Origin: Corallium rubrum | Taxonomy: Eukaryota; Cnidaria; Anthozoa; Scleralcyonacea; Coralliidae | Direction: 5' to 3' | DNA: 64,000 bases | NCBI GenBank assembly: GCA_964035015.1 | Contig: OZ036002.1 | Span: 14,593,199-14,657,198, forward strand | Shown here: positions 46,102-56,930 of the stretch, in pieces | Position numbering within the stretch: the stretch's first letter is position 1 | Layout: every line of letters begins with the position of its first letter | The notes under the pieces: generated by a model | What the model was told of the DNA's origin: nothing | Databases searched by the model: none | The model's input: the letters and a program-made list of their open reading frames with translations, nothing else | Made by a program: the position numbers and the translations under genes

Positions 46102-46910
46102 CAAGCCTGGATATAATTTTTTTTGCCCCGCCTGTCAAAATGACGAGCATCAATCAGATTGTGCCTGTCATAAAACAAAACGTACCCGTCACTAAACAAT
46201 TGTAAACAATAGTCTATAATTAAATAATATAATTATATAATGCACTGTATGTCTGTATTTCTTATGTAAATGTAATGTACACTACAGTAATGTTAGTACT
46301 GTATTAGTATTACTAGCAAGTGTTAACAAGTGTTACAACTTCTCCTTTCCCTTTGTCTTTGTGTTTTAACCACACACATGCATTTGTTTTTGCTAGATCT
46401 TTGTTGATCCATTTCACTACAGTGCTCGATTTTAACGTTCGGCTTGACTTCTTTCGTCCTAGTTGTACTGAGGCTGATTCATCAGAAGTAACTGAGTCCT
46501 TGTTACTAACACTATTTGTGTCAGCAGACGTGAAAAATGCAGTTATTTTCTTCGACATACTGTATAACTTACATGCTTGAGTGATTGCAGACAATCAAGA
46601 TGGCCGCACTTTGCCATGCGGTCTAAACGGGACATGCTCGGACGAGTATTCCTAAAGCCCTCGCGCATATTCGCGTGTGCTCCACTAAATGAAGTTCATG
46701 TGCCGCGAAACGGGGATTTAATATACAAACGAAAAGTGATTGATTCAAAACAAATAATAGTTGATTCTGCCATGAAAATGGAAGTAAATTTTACCGAAAA
46801 ACGTTCCGGACAAAAAGACCGACACAATCAAATTTATGACTGTCAAAACCTTGTAAATAACAAATTTGTACCGGACAATGTCCGTGACCGGACGCTAATA
46901 TCCAGGCTTG
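46102..46910 (-). mobile_element. 0.8-kb hAT-type element, copy 1 (TSD TTTGCATA)
   Basis: Ends CAAGCCTGGATATAA and TTAATATCCAGGCTTG-type (TIR CAAGCCTGGATAT). TTTGCATA is duplicated exactly at 46094-46101 and 46911-46918. About 95% identical by eye to copy 2 at 47439-48242, in the same orientation. It carries a minus-strand 93-codon frame and a plus-strand frame starting close by, with CAAGATGGCCGC (YY1-like) between them. 8-bp duplications indicate the hAT superfamily. Confidence 0.88.
46313..46594 (-). CDS. hAT element ORF, N-terminal fragment (copy 1)
   Basis: 93 residues from an ATG: MSAITQACKLYSMSKKITAF, a Ser/Thr/Asp-rich linker, then SSTVVKWINKDLAKTNACVW and LKHKDKGKGEVVTLVNTC. A 'KKI..FF' start and a 'T..KW......WL......G....L.C..C'-like sequence recall the N-terminal region of hAT-derived ZNF862-type transposases, but only faintly. 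The frame stops where a zinc-finger region would follow, so it is a leftover 5' part of a larger gene lost by internal deletion. The second copy (47646-47927) keeps the frame with conservative changes. Confidence 0.4.
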   Translation of the reverse strand: MSAITQACKLYSMSKKITAFFTSADTNSVSNKDSVTSDESASVQLGRKKSSRTLKSSTVVKWINKDLAKTNACVWLKHKDKGKGEVVTLVNTC

Positions 46911-46918
46911 TTTGCATA

Positions 46919-47152
46919 CTTTAATGTCAATGCACAATCATGGCCACCAGTGTTTGAACACGTGGTTAGCACAGTTGTACCTACATTTCTGGGCTGAATT
47001 TCCAGGCTGGTCCCTCAATGGCCACCAAAACATTTAGGCTGGGATATTCTATTGCTGAACATTTTCTTACGATCATATGTTCGATCGATCAATCGATCTT
47101 TTAAAAACTCAAAACTCCATCGGCAGACAAAAAACAAGAAGTTACTCGTAGG
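46919..47152. other. Unique intron sequence between the two hAT insertions
   Basis: Nothing recognised; it separates two independent hAT insertions and precedes a SINE-like element. Confidence 0.4.
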
Positions 47153-47391
47153 GGTGTTGGTGGCACAGTGGTTAGCACATGTGCCTTTCACCTCTGCGAT
47201 CTGGGTTCAATTCCTGCTCACAGCAGTTATATGATTAAAATTTCACCTTGGCCGCATGTGAGAAGAGTGCTTCCAGTTTGACTCTATCAAAACCAATGAG
47301 GGATGGCCCTTACTGGACCTCTAGGGAGAACAGTTAGGTACTAACTGATAGAGCTATCCAGTATAAATAAGATTAGTTTAGTTTAGTTTTA
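47153..47391 (+). mobile_element. tRNA-derived SINE-like element
   Basis: The tRNA-like head (47153-47225) contains box A TGGCACAGTGG (47161-47171) and box B GGTTCAATTCC (47204-47214) at internal Pol III promoter spacing. The body runs to a (TTTAG)n-type tail (TTAGTTTAGTTTAGTTTT, ending about 47391). The anticodon-stem region does not form a clean tRNA, so it is a SINE. Different tail and body from the SINE-like element at 23627-23886. Confidence 0.72.
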
Positions 47392-47438
47392 AAGTGTCCT
47401 ACATACAGTATTATGGGAAAAAAAATCCCTATCAATGG

Positions 47439-48242
47439 CAAGCCTGGATATAATTTTTTTTGCCCTGCCTGTCAAAATGACCAGCATCAATCAGATTGTG
47501 CCTGTCATAAAACAAAATGTACCCGTCACTAAACAATTGTAAACAATAGTCTATAATTAAATAATATAATTACAGTATATAATGCACTGTATGTCTGTAT
47601 TTCTTATGTAAATGTTATGTACACTACAGTAATGTATTACTATTACTAGTAAGTGTTAATAAGTGTTACAATTTCTCCTCTCCCGTTGTCTTCGTGTTTT
47701 AACCACACAGATGCATTCGTTTTTGTTAGATCTTTGTTGATCCATTTCACTACAGTGCTCGATTTTAACGTTCGGCTTGACTTCTTTTGTCCTAGTTGTA
47801 CTGAGGCTGATTCATCAGAAGTAACTGAGTCCTTGTTACTAACACCATTTGTGTCAGCAGACGTGAAAAATGCAGTTATTTTCTTCAACATACTGTGTAA
47901 CTTACATGCTTGAGTGATTGCAGACAATCAAGATGGCCGCACTTTGCCATGCGGTCTAAACGGGACATGCTCGCACGAGTATTCCAAAAGCCCTCGTGCG
48001 TATTCGCGTGTGCTCCACTAAATGAAGTTCATGTGCCGCGAAACGGGGATTTAATATACAAACGAAAAGTGATTGATTCAAAACAAATAATAGTTGATTC
48101 TGCCATGAAAATGGAAGTAAATTTTACCGAAAAACGTTCCGGAAAAAAGACCGACACAATCAAATTTGTGACTGTCAAAACCTTGTAAATAACAAATTTG
48201 TACCGGACAATGTCCGTGACCAGACCCTAATATCCAGGCTTG
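47439..48242 (-). mobile_element. 0.8-kb hAT-type element, copy 2 (TSD ATCAATGG)
   Basis: Same ends and content as copy 1, but with a different exact 8-bp duplication, ATCAATGG, at 47431-47438 and 48243-48250. The two copies therefore inserted independently; the locus is not a segmental duplication. Small indels distinguish them, for example the plus-strand frame that is open longer in copy 1. Confidence 0.88.
47646..47927 (-). CDS. hAT element ORF, N-terminal fragment (copy 2)
   Basis: 93 codons, colinear with the copy-1 frame, starting MSAITQACKLHSMLKKITAF and ending GEIVTLINTY. Roughly ten residues differ between the copies and the frame is intact in both, so the master element was probably coding recently. 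Function and identity are as uncertain as for copy 1. Confidence 0.4.
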   Translation of the reverse strand: MSAITQACKLHSMLKKITAFFTSADTNGVSNKDSVTSDESASVQLGQKKSSRTLKSSTVVKWINKDLTKTNASVWLKHEDNGRGEIVTLINTY

Positions 48243-48774
48243 ATCAATGGCCAAATGATAATTATCGGAGGAGATGTCCTTGATGTCCTCAATGAAATTC
48301 AAGGCCTGAAATTCAAGGAAGGTCACCACAGTGGGGAAGGGGTTAAGGTGTTAATTACAGTTTTGTCCTAGTCCAGAGAAAAATGTCTTTGGATAGCTTA
48401 ATGGAAACTCATTACTGGAGGATATTTTTGTCTTTGGATGCAAAAAATATAATTCAAGGCCTGCTTAGACTCTCATCATCAGACATTTTCTTTATTGTAG
48501 TGGAGAATTTAATGTTGGATCTATGTATCATTGTGTTGGGTAGCTTTTTATTCCTAAATTCATGTTATATGAAAGCTTTCTGTTGTGATTACAAATACAT
48601 TTAATTAAATACATGTATCTGCCAATCACTCAGCCATGCTTTGTCATCTTTAAAATTAGTTGTGGGTGTGATTGGTTTTAAAAACCAACCAACCAATGGG
48701 TAGAATAAAAATACTCCTTACCTAGTTTTTTAATCACAGGCTGTATTTCCCATTTCCAGAATTGAGGCATCGTG

Positions 48775-48872
48775 TTGTACAGTACAGTACAGTACAGTAC
48801 AGTACAGTACAGTACAGTACAGTACAGTACAGTACAGTACAGTACAGTACAGTACAGTACAGTACAGTACAG
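48775..48872. repeat. (GTACA)n pentanucleotide array
   Basis: About 20 uninterrupted copies of GTACA. The unit contains the palindrome GTAC, so both strands read alike (STVQY and TVLYC frames). Confidence 0.97.
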
Positions 48873-49553
48873 TATTAGCAAACATGCACTGAGAATCGAA
48901 ACATCACTTTGCAGCATTATTAGTACCAACTTTACAGTTGGGAGGAGTACATACCAAGTCAAGTTACTGGTTAATAATTTAACCAGTTTAATTTAATAAA
49001 CCAAATTATTCAAGTGAAGCTTATATTAATACTGTACTCACCTATTAAGGCAAGTGTTAATATAAGCTTCACTGAATGATTTGATTGTCAGTCTTTGAAA
49101 GCACATGGGCACCCAAACTACAGTACATGAGTACATGTAGGTGCCAAAAAAATTTAAAATTATAAATGTCCCCTCAGAATGCAGGAAATAGCATTTCCAA
49201 GATGAATTTTAGAATCTTTCTGGGAGCATGCCCGCAGACCTAGATGCTCTTTAATATCATCACAAATTTGCTACTGACTGGGGTACCCAAATTATCTCTG
49301 AATACAGCACTAGCTACATGTAACATGACCTCCATCGGTGTTGCCTTCAAAAATGGAATGTATTGTAGTACATCTGCATGTCATCACCAGAAATTTGGGT
49401 CGTTTGTACCGCCGCCCTCGGTAAGCGGCTATTTGCCTAATAATAGTTATGTATTGTAAGTGTCTTCTGAGGCGTGTGCATGATTCTATTTTATTCTAGT
49501 GTTTCTCACATTATTCAGGTCATTGAGTTATTTAGAATTTGCCTAAATCGTGC

Positions 49554-49703
<150 letters not shown>

Positions 49704-50344
49704 CAACCGGTAAACGACCACAAGGACTGTGAAATCAAGCAAGTCCAAACGCTTTTGGGAGTACTGTGCTAGGGACAAATGAGGACCTTTATGTGCTCTC
49801 GAAGTAGACTGACTCATGCCGAATGCAGCGCGAGTCGGGCACTTCGCATCGCCCGTAACGTTGTTGGTCAATTTGTCCAATTTCTAGCACCTCTTTACAA
49901 AGATTACTATGGCTAACACTATGTATAGTGGCACTTTCAGTGCAAAAATAAGACGAGCTAGTATTTTGTCGTCGAAGTAAGCAAATGATTTTTAGTTATA
50001 AATGTTCTTTAGTCCATGCTGAAGTCAGATGGAGTCGGGCAAAGAAGAAATATGTCACCGTTTAAGCAAAATTTGAATTATTATGCGCTCTCATTATTTA
50101 CTGTTGAGAATCTCCATTATTGTGGTCCTTAATACGCACGCGCACCACCATCTTGTCCCAAATTTCTGGTAATGTATAGCACTGTAAATTACATGCATGT
50201 AGCTAATGATTATGGCAATGAAGACAGTTGTAATATTGCGTGTGTTTGATAATACTGTAGTTTACATAAATGATGTGTGTGGGTTATTCGAATTTTATTT
50301 TACTAAGTCAAATTCTTTTCTTTTCTACTTTTGTTACAATATAG

Positions 50345-50429
50345 CTGGGATGAGACTCACTTTGGAAAGCATGCTAACTTTTATATTGTTGGACAATTCT
50401 TTTTTGATGTGCATCCTCCTCTTGCAAAG
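50345..50429 (+). CDS. POMT2: POMT2 exon 2: catalytic luminal loop
   Basis: The 85-base exon sits between a TACAATATAG| acceptor and |GTTCAG, a donor that is weak after the GT. Entering in phase 2 it encodes (C)[28 protein letters not shown]. The D-E pair after C-W is the conserved acidic motif of the first luminal loop of PMT-family enzymes, essential for mannosyl transfer from dolichyl-phosphate-mannose to Ser/Thr in the ER. H-F-G-K and F-F-F-D-V-H-P-P-L are POMT2-type; POMT1 differs here. A-K replaces the usual G-K at the end. This reading frame differs from the longer open frame over the same bases (50206-50595), which is a shadow. Confidence 0.9.
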
Positions 50430-50984
50430 GTTCAGTAATTTCCATATCTCTACTTTTTTGTCTTGTAATTATGGTACTTTTTGTGTTTCCCACGAAACAT
50501 ACTATAGGGTAGCTACTTGGGGGGGGGGGGGGGGTGTGTCATCCGGTCTTGCAGATATGGTTAATATTAGCCTGCCTTGCCAGTGTTCCGTTTGAAGCAG
50601 GATTCGAAAGGAATGAGATTTTCAAGATTTTCTCGGGAATTATGTTTACAAAACAGTCGACATCAGGACCATTCAAATCTAGTTCTATTTCCACTGTTCA
50701 AGCTTATAAACGTTCAAAGGCTATCTATTACGTAAAGCTCCTCTTGTCAAGAAATGTAATTAACAATTTCGTATGCCTAAATGACTCTATTGTTATGTTT
50801 GGTGAGTTGACAGTTTGTTTACAATAGGACTCGAATGAACCAATGGGATTTTAGCCGAAAACTTTTGTGCAAAAGTCGTAACTTTGAATAAAACTGTCGG
50901 CAACGCAGGCTGAGAGTTTGCAAGAGCGGCTAAGAAAATTGCTGGCCCTCGGAACAAGATTGTGTTGGAAGCATTTAAGGTCTT

Positions 50985-51085
50985 CGTTAAGGGTCATTTC
51001 GGTAAAGCGCTCTCAATTCGTCAGATTTTATGCTACAAAAATAAAATAGATATCGCTAGAAAGCTGTTAATTTATAGAATACAAT
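50985..51085 (+). repeat. Dispersed/direct repeat, copy A (copy B 51972-52072)
   Basis: AGGGTCATTTCGGTAAAGCG, CTCTCAATTCGTCAG and ATAGAAAGCT words recur in the same order at 51972-52072. The two copies flank POMT2 exon 3 in its neighbouring introns. This could permit unequal exchange that removes exon 3 (inference). Confidence 0.6.
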
Positions 51086-51572
51086 GTTGTCTTTGGATTT
51101 GCGATAAACACAAACCAATAATAGTTGTGAATTTTTTAATAAAACCAGAGGGCTTCACTCAGGGCGACTCAAGTAAAAAGCGTTTTAGTTTGTTCAAAAT
51201 CTTTTTGCAGTCAAATTCCGAGATAAATTTCCAGCAAAATGGTGTCAGTGTTTTTGAGATGTCGAGTTTTGCTGATTTTTTTGACGACCAAAGTTGAAAA
51301 TGATGTTTTTCGACCAACATTCGGACAAAATGAGTCGAAGCCAGGCAATAAATAAAAAACGTTGACACCGTATCACTACTGCAGTGGATGCTGCCATTTT
51401 TGGACAGATGGATGGAGGGATGGATGAATGTCGATTGATCGATGGATGGTGGTTGTTTGGGTGGATGGGTGGTTGGAAGGATGGATGGCTAGATAGATGG
51501 TTGAATGGATGGATCATATACGATATGTACTTGTATGTTGTGCTAATTTTTAATATTTTTATATCTATATAG

Positions 51573-51677
51573 ATGACTATTGCTGCTGCTGGTCTTCTAT
51601 CCGGTTATGATGGTGATTTTCCTTTTGATAAGCCAGGAGATCAGTATGGTGAACATAATTATGTTGGAATGCGAATG
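51573..51677 (+). CDS. POMT2: POMT2 exon 3
   Basis: 105 bases, phase 0 at both ends, between TCTATATAG| and |GTATTG. It encodes [20 protein letters not shown] and then [15 protein letters not shown], 35 residues of the first luminal loop. The G-Y-D-G-x-F-x-F-x-K-P-G-D-x-Y sequence is highly characteristic of POMT2. Joined to exon 2 it reads HPPLAK-MTIAAAG, and to exon 4 VGMRM-LCALMG, both in register with the family. Confidence 0.92.
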
Positions 51678-52074
51678 GTATTGTATTCTGTGTTAAAATA
51701 CTCATTACTAATTAATGAAGAAAATTTAAAAGAAACGAATGTTTAAACAGGTGTTGAAAATCGGATACATGCATGCAGCATTGATTAATAAAACATCAAT
51801 GCTGTATCAGATATACAACATACTAATTAGGACCCATTTGCTCAAATTAAGCTTTTTCCTTGTTTAAATAATTTGTTTTTGCTTTTTCTACGACTGCTAA
51901 ACAAAGTATTCATGATATAATCGTAGTTTAACTTATCGTAGTTAAACTCAGCGTAGTTTTAGATCTTCATTAAGGTTCGCAGGATCATTTCGGTAAAGTG
52001 CTCTCAATTTGTCAGAATTAATGCCATAAAAATAAACTAGATATGAATAGAAAGCTATTAATTACTCGGGCTAC

Positions 52075-52335
52075 CTACAGTACCGCTCAGAAATAACCTA
52101 ACAGTGCGGTTGAGGTTGAGGTTAAGTTAAACAATGATAGAAATGGTAATAAACTTTAGTAAAGCACAATAAAATTATGTAGTAATACAGAAAACAGTCC
52201 ATATTTTGATTCATTGTGATTTAGAGACAGTTTAACTAACATTGAACAGAGTTATATTATGATTAAGCTGAGGTTAAACCTAGGTTTGACCTCGGTTTTT
52301 GTTAGGTTATTTCTGAGCAGTACAGTATGGCAGGT
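52075..52335. mobile_element. Foldback MITE
   Basis: ACAGTACCGCTCAGAAATAA/CCTAACA at the left and TGTTAGGTTATTTCTGAGCA/GTACAGTA at the right form a TIR of about 28 bases. Inner GAGGTTAAG/CTTAACCTC-type words also pair. It lies between exons 3 and 4. A poly-T/poly-G block (52352-52384) follows. Confidence 0.7.
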
Positions 52336-52389
52336 CGAGTCTAGGTTGGGTCTTTTTTTTTTTTTTTTGGGGGGGGGGGGGGGGTGCAC

Positions 52390-53584
52390 AAACTTGCATT
52401 ATTGCATCATCCCGTCAAGCCTTGCAAAACTGTAAGGCATGTTGCGTGCTGGATTGTCGCGTTCGTTCTTTTCGACAGCTTTGCCTTTGATCGAAGTGGG
52501 TACTTGGGTTGAAGTGTTTTCCGGTATTGGTGAATTCATCAGTAGTTGATCAGTGATGTTGCTGACCGAGGTTTGTCCATGAAGGCAGAATAGACGAATT
52601 TATTACAGACGCGAGCACATGCGGTGTTGACATCAGTACATATAGGAAGTTTGACTTGCGGACTAGAGATACAAGAGAGAGCCCCACTATGTCAAAGAAC
52701 ATATGCGTACTGTTCACCTAGTAACGGCTTGCTGCTTGGTCTAACAACTACAATACGCAAGTAATAAGCACCTAATAATGCAAAAATATGTTTAGATATG
52801 TCTATAGTCTACAAGGTACTCTAGAACGCCCAGCAGATTTCAGTATTTTCAAGATGGCAGCATTTTTATACACTTGGCAAGGTTAAAACACAAATTGTTT
52901 ACGCTTGACATACCTTCAATAGGAAAGAAATGGTACACCATATGTAAGTTTTAAACAAGCACGTTTTAACAACTAAGAAATTCTAAAAAAAGGGCTTTAA
53001 TTAACCGGCCGATATTAGTCAGTAAATTTCGTCTTCGAAGTCCAGCAGTTCACCTAAAGTTTAATGAGTTCATCACCTTCAATATCTTCTGTATTTCGTA
53101 AATATATTCGTTGTAATAACTTACCAATGTTAACGATTCAATTTTAAATACACACATTACAAAATGCGACAAAATCACAACATTCCGCAAACACGAATTA
53201 TCGATTTAAGAAACAGCGTCATTAATACTCAAATACAGGTCAAGTATATATCAATTTAATCGCATATCGAGGTCAAGCAGGTTCTTGCTGGGTTGGAACA
53301 AGTAATAAAACAAATCAAAATGACTCACCTGGTTTTGTAGTCGTTGTGAAAATAATATATTCTATTCTATTCTTTTACGAGCGGGATGGAGCCTGGTGAC
53401 AAGGGCCCACTTTTTGAAAATCAGGGACCATTTTACCGAAAACTGCTAGGCTCTCTGTCGCAGCGCTCGGGCATAGGCGCCCATGCCAGCGTGCAAATAT
53501 TAAAACAGCGAAGATAGAGAGCCTGGGACTAGGCTGAATTCAACAACGTTCAATATACAATGATAAAGCACGAAGACGAGGTTT
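52390..53584. other. POMT2 intron: nothing recognised
   Basis: No exon or clear repeat recognised. AT-rich, with scattered stop codons in all frames. Confidence 0.35.
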
Positions 53585-53902
53585 TTAATATGCCTATGAT
53601 ACGAAAATTAAGTTTGTTTTATTTGAAAGAACACTTAAAATTATAGAGTAACATCTTTTCCAGTTTTTCGTATTCTTGCATCGTTCTTGAGATATTTTAG
53701 TTTGTTTGATATGTAAGTTCAACATTTTGACGTTACACGTGCATAATGAGTTATCGAAAAAGTTATATATCTTTGCTATTATTGCTGCCAACCGAAGGGA
53801 GGCAGTACACTAATCTTGACTTGCTTGGGTTAGCTGTGTCTTGTGCCCAGATCTCTTAACCGAGCTATGTATCTTGGGTTGAAAATGTCAATATATTTTT
53901 GG

Positions 53903-54070
53903 ATCGTTTTCACTCACGTGATCGGTGGACCCGTTGGGGTGGTGAAACAATACGAAATATTTGAATAAGAATAGAGTTAAATTCCCATAGGATAAAGATT
54001 GTGCACTTATATGGCCGCCATTTCATTGTTTCTGTGCACCAATATGGCCGTCGTGACGTCAGATGAAAAC
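53903..54070 (+). mobile_element. Short TIR element, copy B
   Basis: Near-identical to 14584-14752, including GGGGTGGTGAAACAATACGA and the paired TATGGCCGCC/TATGGCCGTC words. It is nested in the TTAA element. Its right end differs slightly (GATGAAAACCGAG). Confidence 0.7.
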
Positions 54071-54625
54071 CGAGAATTACTGAATTAGTTTATTTATTTT
54101 CGAGATTTGTGACGTTTTGTGACGTAGCAGATTGTTTCTACACCCTACAACTACATACTCTAGAGGGTTTCGACTTCGTGTGTGGTGCATTACTAAATTA
54201 CTAACTGTGTAACTCGCCACTACGGCCATGCGATGTACTGAACTGTCGATGCAATGAGGCAACTGGACGTGAGTGAAATGTATTTCAACTATCGTCCGTG
54301 CAACGTGCTGTGAGCTGCACATAAACCTCGATTTCAGTGAGGAGAAAGATTCCTACTGTTTAAAAATTCTATATTTTGGTAAGTGATTTCACGCTTAGAA
54401 CAAATTTTACTTATACAATTCTTCAAAATAATGAGATGGACTCAATGGCACATTGCTGGCCATCGCTGTACAATTTTAAGCTCTAGATTTGTCGTATTAA
54501 ACATGATACACTTTGAGTTGCATTGACGGTTTTGCCACAGTTTACTATTTGTATATAAATTTTGTGTCAAGAGATAAGTTATAGTAATTTGTAGCTTAAA
54601 ATCTGATAATTAAAAAATAAATGTG

Positions 54626-55213
54626 TAAATGCTCTGTGTCTATTGTAATTAATATTAAATTTTTGGATTTTCCAGCCAGTTCACAGACAATTCTGTGGGC
54701 TATTATTGGGAAAAGGTGGGTGGAGTTGGCAAACTTGGATGGAGTGGGCGAACTCAGGTGTGTGGGCAAACTTGGGTGGAGTGGAAAAACAAGGGTAGAA
54801 TGGGCAAACTCGGGTGGAATGGGCAAACTCTGGTGGATTTGACAAACTTGTAGAGTGGAAAAACAAGGGTAGAATGGGCAAACTTGGGTAGAGTAGAGAA
54901 ACAAGGGTAGAATGGGCAAAGTTGGGTAGAGTAGAGAAATAAGGGAAGAATGGGCAAACTTGGGTAAAATGGGCAAACTTGGGTAGAGTTGGCAAACTCG
55001 GGTAAGTGGGTAAACTTAGGTGGAGTGGGCAAACTTGGATGATCTGGGTGAACTCGGGTGGAGTGGGCAGACTTGGGTGGAGGGGACAAACTCGGATGTA
55101 GTGGGCATGGGAAGTGTCACATTGGCGACAAACTGCACAAAGTTTCCTGCGGAGTATGCTAAAGGTTTTCGTCCCACTGGAGGCAGTACTTCACTTGCGA
55201 TAGTAACTTCTAG
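54626..55213 (+). repeat. VNTR-bearing dispersed module, copy B (long array)
   Basis: Same flanks as copy A at 22899-23130, but with about 20 or more copies of the 18-19-base GGGCAAACTYGGGTRGAGT unit in place of about four. Minus-strand Pro/Ser/His-rich frames across it are repeat by-products. Confidence 0.85.
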
Positions 55214-55549
55214 TAATATCGAATAATCACTTGAAGATCTACATGTTTAGTGTCATGCACATCCACATGCTTCATTCAAATTAATTTTGTTTGATAATAG
55301 AAAAGATATCTAACCTTCTCCGATAACTCGTTATGCAACTATGTCGTCAAAATGTTGAATTTGCATATCAAACAAACTGAAATGTCTCAAGAACAAAGCA
55401 AGGAAACGAAAAACTGGAAAAGATGTTTTATAAGTGTTCTTTCAAGTAAGACAAACTTAACTTTCGTTTCATTGGCACTTTAAATAACTTCTGAATCATC
55501 ATAAAGGTACGTAAGGTTATAACAAAGCAAGCCAGTTACCAGTTAGCAC

Positions 55550-55798
55550 GGATGGCGTGTGCTGTTAGGGCGCTGCCTCTCACCAATAATTACGCCCGGT
55601 GGGAACAACCCCGTTCTCGAGCTTGGGACTCATGTTAGTAGTGTTTAGTTGATCTCTCCTGTGCTCCGAGGGTTTTGCGGCTGCTTAAAGCGCCTTTCAT
55701 ATGCCTCGACACGACCACAATGAAAAATCCTTAGGAGTATTTGATTATAAAGATACACATTTGATGTATTCTAATTAAAGACCTTTACCTTTACCTTA
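55550..55798 (+). mobile_element. Possible SINE with (CTTTAC)n tail
   Basis: Starts near a GGCGTGTGCTGTTAGGGCGC box-A-like stretch, has a box-B-like GGGAACAACCCCG that fits poorly, and ends in ACCTTTACCTTTACCTTA. The structure suggests a SINE, but the promoter boxes are degenerate. Confidence 0.35.
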
Positions 55799-55993
55799 CC
55801 GAATGTGGGAGGCTATAAATTGTCATACTGGTGATTGGAGCATGCGCTGTGATACAAAAGACTCTCACATTTTGTATTCAATGCAAAGATGAATAAAGAA
55901 ACAGGTTGTTTGCCTCTCCTGATATCGGGCGCTACCATGCAGCGTACTCTTGTCAAGATGGTTGAGAGATATATGTGATATAGACCTCATGTG

Positions 55994-55997
<4 letters not shown>

Positions 55998-56054
<57 letters not shown>
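55998..56054. repeat. (TA)n microsatellite
   Basis: About 28 TA units flanked by an imperfectly doubled TGATATAGACCT phrase (55976 and 56054). Confidence 0.95.
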
Positions 56055-56057
<3 letters not shown>

Positions 56058-56059
56058 AT

Positions 56060-56930
56060 AGACCTGATTAATAAAACATCAGTGTATATATCACATTTTA
56101 TAAAATAACATTTAGAAAACGCACGCGGTGATTGACTGAAAGCCGTGTTTCTATATAACTGTATATAAACATGAAAAAATGTCCACGCCATCTACGATTA
56201 CTGTATTCGCCATAAAAGCTGCATCATACGCCATTTTGAACAGTAAGGAGAATTTACGCTTTGATGCTATGATTATTTTTACGTTATACCTATTTTCAAT
56301 GAGTTATTTTATAAAATAACTTATGTAATAGATCAAACACGAGGAAGAGTGTTTCGTCCGATATCCAGTCACCGAGAAGTGGTTGAAAAACGAAGCCGTA
56401 GGCCGAGTTTTTTTTACCAATTTCGAGGTGGGTTCCCGATTGTCGTCACTTGCGGTAACTAGACCCAGTTTTTCTTCTTCTCACGGTCAACCTTCAAAAT
56501 CGACAAATTTAAGCGCAAAAAAGTCTGTGAAGATGAAATTTTTGCAAAAGAAGATATATTACAATTATGATGGAAATTAAGAGTCTAAATATTCTTTAGA
56601 TATGTAAACTCTCCTAGACCCATATAGACACTTTAACCACATAGCTGTGTACAAACAGTCTAATGCTCCTAAGTCAATCCATTTGATCGCATTTGTCAGA
56701 AGGGTGAAAATTGCGGCAAAATCACCTGTGTAAACGGGTGTGTTATGAATAATTAAAAATTGGGGTTTAATGCTTGGGCAGAAGCGTATAGGGTCAATAA
56801 CTATCATAAACTCTACAGACATGCAGGCTAATGTTTAGGCAATCTGTAGGTAATCTGCAGAAAGTCTGAACAAAGTTTGAGAAGAGTGCTGTAAAGTGTA
56901 CATCTAATTGGAGTATCATTTCTTTGTCAG
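56060..56930. other. POMT2 intron 5' of exon 4, nothing recognised
   Basis: No exon beyond exon 4 was recognised. CTGCAGG- and AGGTAATCTGC-type words are weakly repeated near 56830-56870. Confidence 0.35.

Larger units (their letters stand above)
53589..55479. mobile_element. 1.9-kb TTAA-flanked element with ~190-bp TIRs and nested repeats
   Basis: TTAA lies at 53585-53588 and 55480-55483. The outer 190 or so bases at each side are reverse complements (GAAAATTAAGTTTGT, TTGAAAGAACACTT, AGTTTGTTTGATATG and complements). The TIR is related to the small TTAA MITE at 5479-5956. Inside are copy B of the 170-base TIR element (53903-54070) and the expanded VNTR module (54626-55213). No transposase was seen. 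It lies between POMT2 exons 3 and 4. Confidence 0.75.

Noticed and set aside
46577-46924. 115-codon plus-strand frame in hAT copy 1
   Set aside because: In copy 2 the matching frame (47910-48188) is shifted and ends early, so it is not conserved; no recognised domain.
50206-50595. 129-codon plus-strand frame over POMT2 exon 2
   Set aside because: The conserved POMT2 sequence is in a different phase within 50345-50429; the longer frame is a shadow.
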